Shown in pieces: positions 33,303 to 45,804 of a stretch of 64,000 nt of DNA. This DNA comes from Misgurnus anguillicaudatus. Lineage: Eukaryota; Chordata; Actinopteri; Cypriniformes; Cobitidae. Position 1 is the first letter of the stretch. Every line of letters starts with the position of its first letter. The notes under the pieces were generated by a model that made no database searches, was not told the origin of the DNA, and saw only the letters and a list, made by a program, of their open reading frames with translations. The stretch spans positions 18,609,001 to 18,673,000 of the forward strand of contig NC_073361.2 of the NCBI RefSeq assembly GCF_027580225.2. The letters run 5' to 3'. Made by a program: the position numbers and the translations under genes.

Positions 33303-33887
33303 TGCTCACCACAGTTTTAAAATATGGTAGAGTTAAAGTTAGTAAAAACGCCAAGAAGATAACAACAGATTATGTCTTTATATACAGAATCTTGTTTTTA
33401 ATTAAGTTATAAATGTTATAGACTATTAAAGCTATAGTTTGCATTCATTGTATTTTGTATTTTTGCATACAGTACATAAAAAATAAGCAATATCTTAAAT
33501 GAACAGGTATGAATATATGCACAAACCTACAGGCAGGATAAATTCCTGTATGAGACGGAGCTCTAGAAATAGATATTATAAATATGACAGGTGCTATGAG
33601 GCGATGACCATGAAGTCTGTTTAAAGGTCTTGACGCCCTTTACTTCCTATTAGACCTTAACCATTGTTGCGTCTCTTTCTCTCGTCTTTCTGATCAAAGA
33701 TGTTTGTAGTATAAGCAAATGGTGCGACAAACTACATGGCTCCAGCAGCGCACGTGTCACTGATATAAATGCGAGTTTTGACTATTAGCATTGTGTGGGA
33801 GAAGAGCTTTCTTAATTTGGTGACGTAGCCTCTTGTGCGCGTCTCATGAGACCTCACGCGAGAGACTGCTGCTGCATGGGCACAGAG

Positions 33888-33932
<45 letters not shown>

Positions 33933-34013
33933 CACGGTGGATTCACTGGCGCTTATTATGACATTACAAAATAATCCACTCATAACAAATTAACATGTTT
34001 CTCCATCACACTC
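33303..34013. other. Intron 1 sequence
   Basis: No gene or transposon end recognised apart from the (GA)n microsatellite. Confidence 0.4.
33893..33929. repeat. (GA)n microsatellite
   Basis: Perfect GA run of about 36 bp preceded by GAAAGAAAGA. Confidence 0.95.
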
Positions 34014-34327
34014 AAGGGGGTCGCACACCAGGCCCGCAGCTCAGCGCCACGCCGTTCTAAAAAAAATCGAACACATTGTTTTCTATGAGGAAGGACTCAG
34101 GAAGTTGCTCAAAATCCTGTCGCGCCACTAACATAAAAATCATCATATTTGTCTCAAATCATTACCGATTAACATTGGCTGCTAACTTGTATTTTGCATT
34201 TTGAAGTAGAAGCTATCTGACGAAGCTCGCGATATTTAATGTGCACCTCCAGTTTACGATACCTCCGAGTTGTCCTAGATGCGACTCGACGCGACGCTGA
34301 GCTGCGTGGCCAGTGTGCGACCCCCTT
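34014..34327. mobile_element. MITE with AAGGGGGTCGCACACC ends
   Basis: AAGGGGGTCGCACACCAGGC at the left and AGTGTGCGACCCCCTTAA at the right are inverted, with GCAGCTCAGCG/CGCTGAGCTGC just inside. Flanks TCA and TAA hint at a TWA-type target as in Harbinger elements, but the duplication is imperfect. Confidence 0.75.
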
Positions 34328-34673
34328 AAGTCTAACATGTGGGAGTGCAGAGTTAGCCCCACCCACTTATTTACATTCAGCGGTATAGACGGAATAGAAA
34401 AATCTGTTATGTCTGACATTTTATTTCACGGCAACGGAATATACCGTCATACCGCCCAGCCTTACTCCATGTTAGTAATCATTACAGAAAATGTCAGTAA
34501 ACATTACGGCGACTTTTACCTTCTGTAAAAAGGCCTGGAGAAATTACCTCAGGTAATACTAATTCTGTGCGAATACACCAGCTGAAAATTTTCCGTGTTT
34601 TTTTCCAAATATGGAAGTGCTTGAAGAAGAACTTGCGTTGTAGGCGGTCAAACAAGTCAGTGGCAAACCTTAA

Positions 34674-35058
34674 GGGGGCGTGCACACCAAAACTTTTACA
34701 CCCACGGCCAGCGCATGTTTTCAATTGTTTCCAATTGTTTCCAATTGAAGCTCTGCGTTTTTCAAATAAGCCAACAGCTAGCGGTTTTCTTCCGCGCTCG
34801 GCACTGAGTGTCGAAAGTTGAAAGAGATTCAACTTTGGGTGAAAAGCTCTGCTCGTCAATGTCAGTTTTCACACGGCCGTCCAATCACAGTGGAGGGGTG
34901 GGACATTACCACAGCAACCAACCGGCTCACAGCTAAAGTATCAGAGCTACCAAAGTGCTCAGCTGAAGAAAGCTGGCACTCAGCTGAAAAACAGCTGGCA
35001 TTTTCTTGTTCTCCAGGCGTTTTCAGACGCGTTTAAAAGTTTTGGTGTGCACAACCCC
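34674..35058. mobile_element. Harbinger-like MITE (GGGGGCGTGCACACCAAA), copy 1
   Basis: Ends GGGGGCGTGCACACCAAAAC and TTTTGGTGTGCACAACCCC are inverted; TAA duplications lie at 34671-34673 and 35059-35061. Interior words CAGCTGAAGAAAGCTGGC and TTCAACTTTGGGTG are shared with the other copies. Non-coding. Confidence 0.82.
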
Positions 35059-35311
35059 TAAGTTTTTCTTGCATACAACAACACAGACTTAAAAAAAGGT
35101 CAAAAGCACTTCTCAGACGCACGGAGCTTCTGTTTGCATAAGGTAAATCACAAAAAAATGACTTTAGATGGGTTATCACAGACTGAGTCTGATAAAATAA
35201 CAGGGGAAATCTGTTGGGTTTGTCCTTAACCAATCATGGGTTGAAACAACCGGCATGTTTAAGAGTGAAGCTACCAGTTTCTTATTTTATATTGCTATTA
35301 GAAGATCCTTA

Positions 35312-35711
35312 GTGGGTGTGCACACCAAAGCTTTTAAACACTTCGACCGCCAGCATTTTTTCTGCCGACTGCCAGCTTTCTTCAGCTAAGCGCTTTGGTT
35401 GCTGTGATACTTCTGCTTGGTTTAATAGTCGTTGTACAATGCGCCCGTTGGTTATTGTAATGTTTATCCCGCCGCTCCTCCACTGTAATTGGACGGCCGT
35501 GTGAGAACTGACATTGACGAGCTGAGTTTTTCACCCAGAATATTTTTCAACTCTCTGCGTTTAGCGCAAAGCGTGGAAAAACCGCAGAGCGCCGGCTTCC
35601 AGTGCGAAAAAAGCCAGTTGCTGGCTTTTTTAAAAACAGGCTGCACTTTTATATAAAACAATTGAAAACATACGACGGCGCCGTTGTAAAAGCTTTGGTA
35701 TGCACGCCCCC
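35312..35711. mobile_element. Harbinger-like MITE, copy 2
   Basis: Ends GTGGGTGTGCACACCAAAGC and GCTTTGGTATGCACGCCCCC; TTA duplicated at 35309-35311 and 35712-35714. It lies only 250 bp from copy 1 and is closest in sequence to the copy at 47046. Confidence 0.82.
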
Positions 35712-35714
35712 TTA

Positions 35715-37376
35715 AGGTTTTTCTGCATCAAACCCAAGCAAGATTATCCAAGCACTGTTGTTTAATCGCTGAACTCTATTATCACCAAAATGCATCCTTT
35801 TATAATATGGAACTAAAGCTCCACAGAGTACAATGTAAAAGTACGCCCCATGCAAAAAAATAAAAGGAGAACGTCCTTGCTTTTAAATCTGGGTACAATC
35901 AGTAGACATTTCTGCCTGGATAAATCACTCCCACCACTCCACTGGGGCTGCATCAGCCGGCTGCCGTGTAACCATCCATGAGTGCGGATGATATATCAGT
36001 GCCACAAGAAACGTTTCTCTACCGCTGGATGGTGGAGATCACCCAGCACGAAGAGCTCCGGCTGTCACTTTGCATGTGTCCCGACACTACCGTCACAGTG
36101 AGGTGGCATTTCTGCTGGTTCTGTAGTCTGGTGAAAACAGATGTTGCATGCTGGTCTCCGAGCTACGCTGTGAAAAATGGCTCGAATCTCAAACGCATTA
36201 GGGCAGCTGTTTTAAAGACTTTCTATGTGCATTCTTCACTCTGAGACTAAACTTTCTCTTCTGCGTTTCTAAATCATTAAGCAATGTCAGACGAGTAAGA
36301 GTGCTGCGTTCTGAATATCAGCATGGCTTAAAGTCAGTTGTGGATAATTACAGCCATGCTAATATTCAGTATGACTGCAAGGTTGGTTTTAAATCTAGAC
36401 AGTAAAGATTTCAGATTGGCTAGGTGGTTGATATATATATATATATATATATACATTTTGTCCTGCTTTGCCATGCTTATAAACACAGAGTATGAGCGCA
36501 GTGGGGCGACAACAATATCTCAAAGCATTCTGTTATCGCTCCGTTTCAGATCCATTTCAGGTTTTCTGTTTCCAATTCCATTTATATTCCATTACAAACC
36601 ACGATCCGAGGCTAAAAACACAATTCCACGCTGTGCTCCATCTATTAGTTTGGTCTACACAAATAAGCAGAGTGCAACAAATGCCATAATGCTTTCACTA
36701 AATACAAAATATGGATCACTGCCTGGGTAATTGAATTAGAGGACCAGAACTAAGTAAATAAAATAAAATTTAGAATCTCATTAACATGATAATAACACAA
36801 CAACAACAATAGCTTCTTTTGTGAAACCCATAAATACAAAAAAATATATATGTATATTTTAATGTAATTCTGTAACACAAAAACTGTTCATAATGGGTTT
36901 TACGCTCCAGTTCAAATAACTGCAAATTCCAGTTCTGTGAATATCATGGAGTTCGGACTCGAATCTATTGCGTTACGCACGGGCTCAGCCGTGTGAGTTG
37001 GTTTTTCAATGAGGAAAGGTACCATGGAAATGAGACTTTACTCAATATATAGATTTTTTCGTTGCGGACCGAAAAATCATTTTCAGCAATTACCGTGGTT
37101 GAATTTTCCTCATATATTGAAGAGGTCAGCCATAGCTATGGCATTTCACAGATGTGTATTTATCTATTACCTTTGAGGCCATAAAAATAAGTACATTAAA
37201 TCCTATAATACAAAACAGATACCAACCTTCCCCTTACAAACCAAACAGTGTGTACTTCCCAAAAAAAGCATAAACAGATGGCTGTGAAGGATGCAGCTCT
37301 ATAAAATGTTTCTATTTATGTTTTCCTACACATTTAAAAAAAAAAATTGTATAAAAGCTGTCCCTTTTATAAAGGT
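35715..37376. other. Intron 1 sequence, includes a GC-balanced block at 35.93-36.24 kb
   Basis: No repeat ends. The plus frame at 35978-36244 is open for 88 codons but has no known domain; no supporting splice sites are evident. A (TA)n run sits at 36431-36453. Confidence 0.35.
36431..36453. repeat. (AT)n microsatellite
   Basis: Perfect AT dinucleotide run of 23 bp. Confidence 0.9.
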
Positions 37377-38605
37377 CCTAATATGTACCATATATGTATC
37401 TTTGAGATACCAATATGTACCATTTGAAGTAGGGTTGTGTGGGGCAAAAACTAACACAGGGCTAGTTGTAACACGGACTGTTTACATTGTTGCACAAAGT
37501 TGAGCGTTTAGTTTTTCTGGTATTTATTTTCACGCTGCCAAAAGACGATCTCCCGCAAATTATTGGAAATGTATAATGTTTTTCCAGAGAGTTATTGATG
37601 AACGAGTGTTTTGGGGGCATGTAAGTAAATTTTTTCATCATATGTTTTTTTTTCGGTTTCTAAGTTGGGTGTATAAGATACCAAATCAAATGCTATGTCA
37701 TATTAATCAGTGTCTTGTTGACTAAAACATAGCATCGTTTTAAAATATGTCTGCAGCTCTTAGCAACTTTTTTGGTGGGCTTAAAAATATTTTCACCCAG
37801 CGAGGTTAATTGTAACGCTGTGTTACAACTAACCCCTCAGCTCTTACGATATGACAACTGCTAACGTTAACGTAATTCTTGCCGTTGTTTTAAATCGGCT
37901 ACACACGAATGATTGCTGGCTGCCAACAAAATAAATGTGCCTGTCTTATCAAAAATTGTGTTTTAAATTTATTTTTGTTCATAGCTTTAATATAGATTGG
38001 ATAAGGTCATGTCAAATATTAAAATCATAATGAAATAAATGCTAAAATCAGACTTTGATGCTCATTATCTCAGAGTTTGATTTTTGAGACTGGGTCACAT
38101 TTAACAAATGTTTGGTCATAATTGTGCTGCTTTTTCTCACATATTTAGACATTTGTATCCATTTATAATTGAACTATTGTTTGAAAAGGGCTGGATGAAT
38201 GAATACAGTCAGGATACCTGTCTATTATAGACAGATATATTAACAATATCCACTTCAGGTATATAGACAAAATAGTATTGAAATATTTGCCTGCAAACTT
38301 AATTTTTAGCAAGTGTTACAACTAACCCCCTGCCTGTTACAATTAACCCCACCTATGGGGTAAGTTGTAACGTTTGCACTTCTGTCACGTTTGGTGTAAT
38401 TGTCCAAGAATGTTAAGTACTAGTAACAAACTTCAAATGTTCATTTGTAGCAGAGATGTGTGTGTTGCTTGTGTAAAAATAAAATTAATCAAACTCAAAT
38501 ATTTTTAAATGAATATGCACTTTTAAGGTACAAAGGTGTAATTTTTATAAGGGTACTGCCCCAGTGACAGCTTTTGTACCTTTGTTATTTCTAAGAGTAT
38601 ACCTC
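37377..38605. mobile_element. GTACC-family MITE split by a GTTACAACTAACCCC element
   Basis: Left half (to about 37431) has ATGTACCATATATGTATC; right half (from about 38519) has AAGGTACAAAGGTGTAATT and GGGTACTGCCCCAGTGACAG. Between them is about 1.08 kb carrying TAGTTGTAACAC near its left end and GTTACAACTAACCCC and GGGGTAAGTTGTAACG near its right, an unrelated element. Exact termini of the insert are not clear. Confidence 0.6.
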
Positions 38606-39472
38606 AAAACATGTACATATTCTCACTTTGAAACAATTCCCAACTTTGCAAACACACTATGAAATATGACTAAACTTCATATTTCTTTCGGAGCAGTTTT
38701 TATAAAAACCTACACACTAAACACTTTGAGGCATTCTCTTGTTATCTTTGTACTCTGTGCAGTATTGTAGCGGTTACGGTATGACAGTCTGTCATGGTTT
38801 GCATGTGTACGGTTATCATATTATGAACATTCACTTATCTACGGTATTAAAAAAAATCACCTGTACAAATGCAACGTCTTTCCACTTGGCTGCTCACGCG
38901 CTAAACTTGCATTTTGGATGCAAAAGAAAGAAATACACTGAACATGTTTTTCATATTCAAAAACACCATCCGTCCGTATGTCATGTTTATAACATATGGC
39001 TGAATGATTTTCGTCATGCAGAGGGAATCCTGGTACAGATGTGAACATGAATGCGGATGGCATGTGCAATGCATAGATTGATGGATGGATAAATGAAAAG
39101 TTGAGTATGTGTCTGTCAAAATTAAAAAGTAAAAAGACGTTATATAAATATAATTGCTTGTCTCTGCATGTTTCTAAATTAAAGACTGGTGCTGTTTCGT
39201 TGACTACATTCTGCAGTACGGATGGCGCTCGTGGTTTGTTTTCAGCATCTGCATAAACGTTTGAACATCTCCAGAGCTGCTCTAAGATAAACTTTATTTT
39301 ATGAATTTATTTTAAAAAACATTGTCAAATAGACTCTCAAACTTACAGCCCTACACTACAACTCATCAAAATAAAAGTTCGATTTAACTTCAAAGAAATT
39401 ATGACAAGAAAAATATTAATATTATTATTATTAGTTTTATTATTATTATTAAAAATAATAATAATAAGTGCT
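38606..39472. other. Intron 1 sequence, ATT-rich at the end
   Basis: No gene. An ATT/AAT trinucleotide-rich stretch at about 39417-39473 precedes a hAT MITE. Confidence 0.4.
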
Positions 39473-39473
39473 G

Positions 39474-39769
39474 TCAAAAGATTAATCACGATTAATCACA
39501 TAAAAAATACGTTTGTGTTTTATACATGTGTGTAATTATTTTTTATTTATATTTATATATAAATACAAATACATGGATGCATGTATTTTAGAAACATTTA
39601 CATATATATGTTATATATATAAATTTAGAATTTGATATAATTGTTATTATATATAAAATATACATGATTTTTTAAATATACATAATAATTACACACAGCA
39701 CACACAAATATATTATGCAAACACAAACTTTAATTTTGTATGCGATTAATCGTGATTAATCTTTTGACA
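39474..39769. mobile_element. Palindromic hAT-type MITE (GATTAATCGCGATTAATC family)
   Basis: Left GTGCTGTCAAAAGATTAATC and right GATTAATCTTTTGACAGCCC are inverted; GATTAATC words repeat twice at each end and the centre is AT-rich. AATAATAA on both sides is a possible 8-bp duplication, though it lies in an AAT-rich stretch. This terminus is very widespread in vertebrates. Confidence 0.8.
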
Positions 39770-40748
39770 GCCCTAATAATAATTAAAAAACTAATAAAAA
39801 AATTTATAAAAACAATAATATTTTATGGAAAACTATATTATTTCATGTTATAACTTAGTATACCTTAGTATACATTATATCTTGTTGTTCAGCCCTTTGC
39901 CAAAACTTTTATTTCAGAAGGATAATTACATAATTCCTTAAAAATGAGTTCAAATTTGCTGCAAAAAAACTTTTGTTCTGTCAAATTGTTCAGGTTTCAT
40001 GCATATAAGGGTCATTGCAATTGAATAACATGAAATCGCAATGTTTCCCGAGAGGATTATCATACTGTGAATATCTATGCTAACATACATGTTTGTGTTT
40101 TTTATTTGTGTTCTTCGAATTTCACAGGCTCATCAGACTGGTCGTTGGGTTGCGTTTCAGCCAATTTTTCATCTTCTTTTGTTTTTCACAAACCTCTGGG
40201 GGAAAAATTGCTCTCATCACCCAGTGAGCCCAGGGCCTGACAGCAGTGTGTCAATTGTTTTCTCTCAGCAGAAAGCGAAAGTGTAGCATCTCTCGCTCCA
40301 TCATACTGACAGCCGAAAGGGAGAATATTAAGAAAAAAATGAAATAGGTGAAACCAGACAACTAAGGGTATCAAAGAAAAAAGATACAGAGTGGGAATCT
40401 ACACCCAGTATGTTTTCTCTCCAACGTTGCTTTGCCGAAAAGAAATAAATATTACGTAAAAGTTGAAAAAGCATTGTGGTTTTCAATCCCATGAATAGTG
40501 AGAGGGTGAACTTTCTATTGTCTGAGTGATAGGTCGTAGAAGAATGAAGTGTATGGAAGAGTCTTGCCATTAAGTGCAACCCGATCATACTGCTACAAAA
40601 CCTATACAAACCAAACTAAAGAAGCCAGCACTGTACAATTTTAAAGGCCTTGTGTAGACAAACTTAAGTTTTGTGATTTTAAATCCATGTCTGAGTCTAC
40701 AGTGTTCAGGTAGCAATGCAAAACCCATTGGTTTGATCCCAGGTACAC
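39770..40748. other. Intron 1 sequence
   Basis: No gene. Just before the next MITE, ACCCATTGGTTTGATCCCAG (about 40722-40742) resembles a tRNA B-box and may be a SINE scrap. Confidence 0.35.
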
Positions 40749-40944
40749 TGGAAAAAATGATTCATTCAATTTACTCATTTTTTTTTTAAGGTAAATCATT
40801 CAATAAATTTATTTAAGCTACATTTAAACAAAAAATTTTTTGTTTTGCCTTTCAATTTTTTTTTTAAGTAGCTTAAATAAATTGATTGCAACCACTTACC
40901 TTAAAAAAATTGAGTAAATTGAATGAATCATTTTTTTCAGTGTA
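40749..40944. mobile_element. Palindromic MITE in a TA target
   Basis: CACTGGAAAAAATGATTCAT at the left and ATGAATCATTTTTTTCAGTG at the right are inverted and pair almost to the centre. TA flanks each side, as for Tc1/mariner-mobilised elements. Confidence 0.8.
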
Positions 40945-41689
40945 TTGTATAGGCTATAAGCACCGCACAGTCATTTTGAATGAAAGCTTAAATGTTTATT
41001 TAAAATGTAAATGTCTGCTACCTTTGAAGACATCCACAGTATATGTTATAATTCTAAAAACTGAAATTAACTTTAAAGCAGTTATAAGCGTTTAAAATGA
41101 CCAGAGACAGGAACACAGACTTCATAGGTCAGGTGTCAGATGTGAGATGTGACCCCTGTCAGCGAGGGACTAGGTCACCCTCACTTTGATGTGTTTCTCT
41201 GGTGACTAACCTGCCCTGGACTGTCTTAAGAGAGTAAGGACAAGAAAAATACATTTCTGCATCTCTTTCTCAAACTAAAACTGCCTTTCACTGATGGCCT
41301 ATGCTGTATAGTGCTATATTACCAGCACTATATCTATATTGAGCTCACATATTAAGCACTGATTTGTTTACTGTATATTGTGTTTATATACTGTTAGGCT
41401 GTCTCTGCTGTATTCGTAAATGTAATAAGAGATCGATGTGCAATCTTTTGTCCTGGTACATAAGCAAGTACTAAATATACAATAGTAAAGCAGAGACAGC
41501 TCAAGTTGAATGAAATTCAATATATAACACCTGCAAGTAAAGGTCTCTATACAGGGTTCCCACATCTTAGTTAACTTCAAATTCAAGGACCTTTCAAGGA
41601 CTTTCCAGGTCCAATACCCTCAAATTCAAGAACTAAATGTGAGGACACATTTCAAGTAAGAACAAGGATATATGGTGTTACCTTTTACG
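40945..41689. other. Intron 1 sequence, nothing recognised
   Basis: No repeat end or coding signal. TAAAG and CAAGGAC words near 41580-41640 resemble a dispersed repeat edge but are too short to call. Confidence 0.35.
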
Positions 41690-41692
41690 ATA

Positions 41693-41962
41693 CATTGTTA
41701 CAGTTCCCTTTCGAGGGAACTCGCGCTGCATCACTGCGGTGACACTTTGGGGACGCCTCCAGGGGTAAGTCCATCTGAATGTGTATATCAAATTTTACCA
41801 ATGGTGAGACTTAATGACAAAGACAGGGTGACGCGGGAGCCAGGAAGTATATCGCTATCTGAAATATTGGCGTTACAGGGATGCAGGAAGTGTGGCAAGG
41901 GAAACGCAGCGTCTCGTTCCCTTCTCAGGGAACAACAGTTACATACGTAACCCAAGACGTTT
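41693..41962. repeat. Dispersed GTTCCCTTTCGAGGGAAC repeat
   Basis: The left part has GTTCCCTTTCGAGGGAACTC (a perfect hairpin) and the right part TCGTTCCCTTCTCAGGGAAC followed by AGTTACATACGTAACCC, also a hairpin. This layout is frequent in cyprinid DNA (memory). Non-coding; frames on both strands are incidental. Confidence 0.65.
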
Positions 41963-42037
41963 TCATGTGTCAAACACAGCTATGCAAAAAAAGCATTTTG
42001 GTATGAATCAACATTCGAATACAGATGATATAAGCAT

Positions 42038-42368
42038 TTAAAGCAACACTAAAGAGTTTTTGCTCTTTGCTCCCTCTAGAGGTGGGAAGCGGAATTGTCC
42101 ATTACCACTGTCGTAAATAATTTAGCCTACTGCAGCAAAGCTGGCTCTGATTGGATTGTAGGTTTGCCGTAAAGCAAGTTTTTGTAGTTTTAACTCGAAC
42201 TACAGGACCGCGACCCACGGTTGGAAACTTCTTTAGTGCGGTTTTGGCCGATAGAGGGCTGCAAAGCGAATGTGAAAGTGCCGCTCACCCTGTTTTGAGT
42301 GGTTGAACGATGAAACTTTTTTGGAAACGTTATTTTAAGGTAAAAAAAACTCTTTAGTGTTGCTTTAA
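42038..42368. mobile_element. TTAA-flanked MITE (AGCAACACTAAAGAG ends)
   Basis: TTAAAGCAACACTAAAGAG at the left and CTCTTTAGTGTTGCTTTAA at the right are perfect inverted repeats with TTAA on both sides. About 325 bp, non-coding. Confidence 0.88.
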
Positions 42369-43710
42369 AGCGAACAGTTTAGCACGTGTGCTTAAAAAGT
42401 CTAGAATATTATCTTAAACTACACGGGAATAATATGGAATTTTTTTTCAAAAGGAGTGTGAAACCAGAAAAGTCACTGCACTGGTTTAAATTTAACACCA
42501 ATAACATAAAGGCTGGAAGTAAAGCACTTATGTGTTTTCTTAAGCAGAATTAAAAAACTGTCTATCAGACAAAACAGCGATGCTGATACAATTACATGCT
42601 CCCCGAGACAAATTAATTTAATTTGCTTTTTTTATAGCGTATATGCATATCTCCTGGCATTTTGAAAGAGCAGCAATCATCCGTCTCTTTGAAACACTAT
42701 TGAATCTCATTTAATTAAACCATCACTTTAATAAACTTTGGTGACCTGAGTAAATGAAATATTGCGTTTGGTATATCAACAAACATTTACCAACCCTTCA
42801 GTATTTAACGCAGTTAGAGCTGATGGACTGAACTACCAGGGGAAATAAAAAATCTACTGTAAATTGTTAAATGGAGTACTGAAAAATGACTATAGTGTAT
42901 AAGGGAAACCCACGTATCTTTTGTAAGCGCTGCAGCTCGGTGTGACCCGAGCACACGCTAGGTCACAACACCGGACTTGAATTTGATTGAGTCCATTTTT
43001 CAATTGACCTCACGTGGCTAGCGAGAAACCTCTAAGAACTGTGTTGAGATGAAAAGGCCCCATGTTTCACCATTCAAATAGTTAATACATAAAAGACAAT
43101 ATGATTTTCGGCCAAAGTCACCCCAGCCAGGGAAATGAAATGACTTTTAATTTGCGGATAAACCAGCATGATAATTGCACACCAAGCTATATATCACAGA
43201 CATCCTAATTGTAACCATGGGGATAAGCCAGAGCTCAGCTGATAACAGGGATGTGTTGGAGAAGGAATGTGATTTATAGATTGTGGAAACTTTCAAATAT
43301 TTGTAAATTTCTAGACCTTCAGTTGTACTTTTAATCTAAATTAAAGTATTTCCCACATTTAAATTACTGCTTAACATACACAGTAGTGTACAGTACTTTA
43401 ACCTGTTAATGTGTAGGGTAACTGGTGTCCATTTTATGTTTTTTATTACATTTACAGCATTTAATGTGTGAATACATTATGTGATACCCATTATAATTAG
43501 TCCAATTTCAGCGCTATCTGACTACCCGTGCACTTAGATAACAACGGCTATTACTGGCCTCTGCGCACCAATGCTTTTGCTGTTCAGAAAAACTATTAGC
43601 TGTTAAATCAGCCAGTGAAATCATTAGTGTCACCGGTTTAAGTCCCACTAGTTACTGTTTAATACTCTAGTGGAGTGCATTTCTCCCCTGAGACCTTAAT
43701 GACATGCACT
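42369..43710. other. Repeat-poor intron block, candidate conserved element (42.58-43.26 kb)
   Basis: No transposon ends. TAATTAAA, GATAATTGC and ATATGCATAT words, together with even composition, suggest regulatory sequence. No exon features. Confidence 0.3.
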
Positions 43711-44496
43711 TTAAAGGGACACTACACTTTTTTTGAAAATATGCTCATTTTCCAGCTCCCCTAGAGTTAAACATTTGATTTTTACCGTTTTTTTGGAATC
43801 CATTCAGCTGATCTAACACTAACACTTTTAGCATAGCTTAGCATAATCCATTGAATCTGAGTAGACCATTAGCATCACGCTAAAAATAACCAAAGAGTTT
43901 TGATATTTTTCCTATTTAAAACTTGACTCTTCTGTAATTACATTGTGTACTTAGACCGACAGAAAATTTAAAGTTGTGATTTTCTAGGCAGATATGGCTA
44001 GGTACCATACTCTCATTCTGGCATAATAAACAAGGACTTTCCTAATGTAACATGGCTGCAGGAGGCGCAATGATATTACGCAGGAGCCGAAAATAGTCCC
44101 CTTAGTAACTTTCATTGGTAGCGGACTATTTTCGGGGCAGTGCGTAATATCACTACGCCTGCTACAGCCATGTTACAGCAGCAAATTCCATGATTATTAA
44201 GCCAGAATGAGAGTATAGTACCAAGCCATATCTGCCTAGAAAATCGCAACTTTTAATTTTTCGTTTGGTCTTAGTACATGATGTAGAAGATAATAGTACA
44301 TGATGTAAAAATATCCAAATTTGCACAATGCTAATGTTCTAATCAGATTCAATGCATTATACTAAGCTATGCTAAAAGTGCTAGTGCCAGACCCGGAGAT
44401 CGGCTGAATGGATTCCAAAAAGGTAAAAATCAAATGTTTATTTCTAGGGGAGTTGGAACATGAGTATATTTTCAAAAAAGTGGAGTGTCCCTTTAA
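43711..44496. mobile_element. TTAA-flanked foldback MITE (AGGGACACTMCACTTTTTT), complete
   Basis: TTAAAGGGACACTACACTTT and AAGTGGAGTGTCCCTTTAA are the ends, TTAA at 43711-43714 and 44493-44496. The arms pair along hundreds of bases (TTAGCATAGCTTAGCATAAT against ATACTAAGCTATGCTAAAAG), so the whole unit is one large palindrome. The deleted copy at 5903 belongs here. Confidence 0.88.
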
Positions 44497-44589
44497 GTGC
44501 CGAGACCAGGCATGTGCTGAATACAATCCTGAAAGCTATGAAGAAATAATTAGTATTTATAATAATAAGTAGCAAAGAAATCTGTTTAC

Positions 44590-44735
44590 TTGTATATGTA
44601 CCATATAGGTACCATTTACAGTAAAGATGTGTACCTTTGAGGTACAGTACTAATAAGCACTCTTGGGTACAAAGGTGTACTTTTTAAAAAAGGTACTGCC
44701 CCAGTGAGCTTTTGTACCTTTTTTCTGAGAGAGTA
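44590..44735. mobile_element. GTACC-family MITE, copy 3
   Basis: GTACCATATAGGTACCATTT at the left, AGGTACTGCCCCAGTGAGC and TTTTGTACCTTTTTTCTGAG at the right, the same order as at 2870 and 38519. Confidence 0.7.
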
Positions 44736-44961
44736 TGTGTATAATATGCCACAAAACATGATTGGCTCTTTAAAATGAGACACAGGACATCCATTTCTAC
44801 AGCCACCAAATTGCTTGTTACAGTACAATTTCTCACATACAACCGAGGGGCAACTCCGCCAACTATTGGCTACACAAAAACTTTTCACAAACCTATGGGT
44901 GATGTCACGGACACTACATACATAATTTTTACAGTTTATGCATACAACACAAAATGTCCTC

Positions 44962-45804
44962 TTAAAGGATTAGTCCATTTTCTTAAAAAGAATCCAGATC
45001 ATTTACTCACTACCATGTCATCCAAAATGTTGATGTCTTTCTTTGTTCATTCGAGAAGAAATTATGTTTTTTTAGGAAAACATTCCAGGATTCATTTCAA
45101 AGGACTCAAAACGATCACAAATGAGGCATAAGGGTCTTATCTATGGAAACGATTGTCATTTTTGGCAAGAAAAATAAAAAATATGCACTTTTAAACTACA
45201 ACTTCTCGTCTATATCCGGTCCTGTGACGCGCCAGCACGACCTCACGTAATTGCATAATGCCGTGGAAAGGTCATGTGTTACATATATGAAACGCACATT
45301 TGTGGACCATTTTGAACAATAAACTGACACAAAGACATTAATTAGTATCATTCAACATACAACAATTTCGGAACGGTCCTCTTTCTCCACACTTGTAAAC
45401 ACTGGGACGTAGTTTTGCATACGTCATCCTTGACCTTTTAGCGTGATGACGTATTACATGAGGTCGTGCTGGTGCGCCACAGGACCGGAGATAGACGAGA
45501 AGTTGTAGTTTAAAAGTGCATTTTTTTTCTTGTCAAAAATGACAATCATTTCGCTAGATAAGACCCTTATGCCTCGTTTGTTATCGTTTAGAGTTCTTTG
45601 AAACTCCGTTGAAACTGCATTTTTAAACTGCATTAAAACTGTTACGTGTTGGGGTCCATTAAAGTCCATTAAAATGAGAAAAATCATGGAATGTTTACCT
45701 CAAAAAACATAATTTCTTCTCGACTAAACAAAGAAAGACATCAACATTTTGGATGACATAGTGGTGAGTAAATTATCTGGATTTTTTTTATGACTAATTC
45801 TTCA
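44962..45804 (+). mobile_element. Foldback family 'AAAGGATTAGTCC', copy C
   Basis: TTAAAGGATTAGTCCATTTT at the left and ATGACTAATTCTTCAAG at the right. Arms carry the GATGTCTTTCTTTG and GACATCAACATTTTGG words; the centre has ACAATTTCGGAACGGTCC. Left TTAA kept, right TTCA. Non-coding. Confidence 0.85.

Noticed and set aside
35978..36244. 88-codon frame in a GC-balanced block, considered as an exon
   Set aside because: Plus strand, opposite to the host gene, with no domain and no convincing flanking splice signals; kept only as unassigned intron.
40690..40745. Possible tRNA (GGTTTGATCCC B-box-like word)
   Set aside because: No A-box or acceptor stem at the right distance; more likely a SINE scrap.
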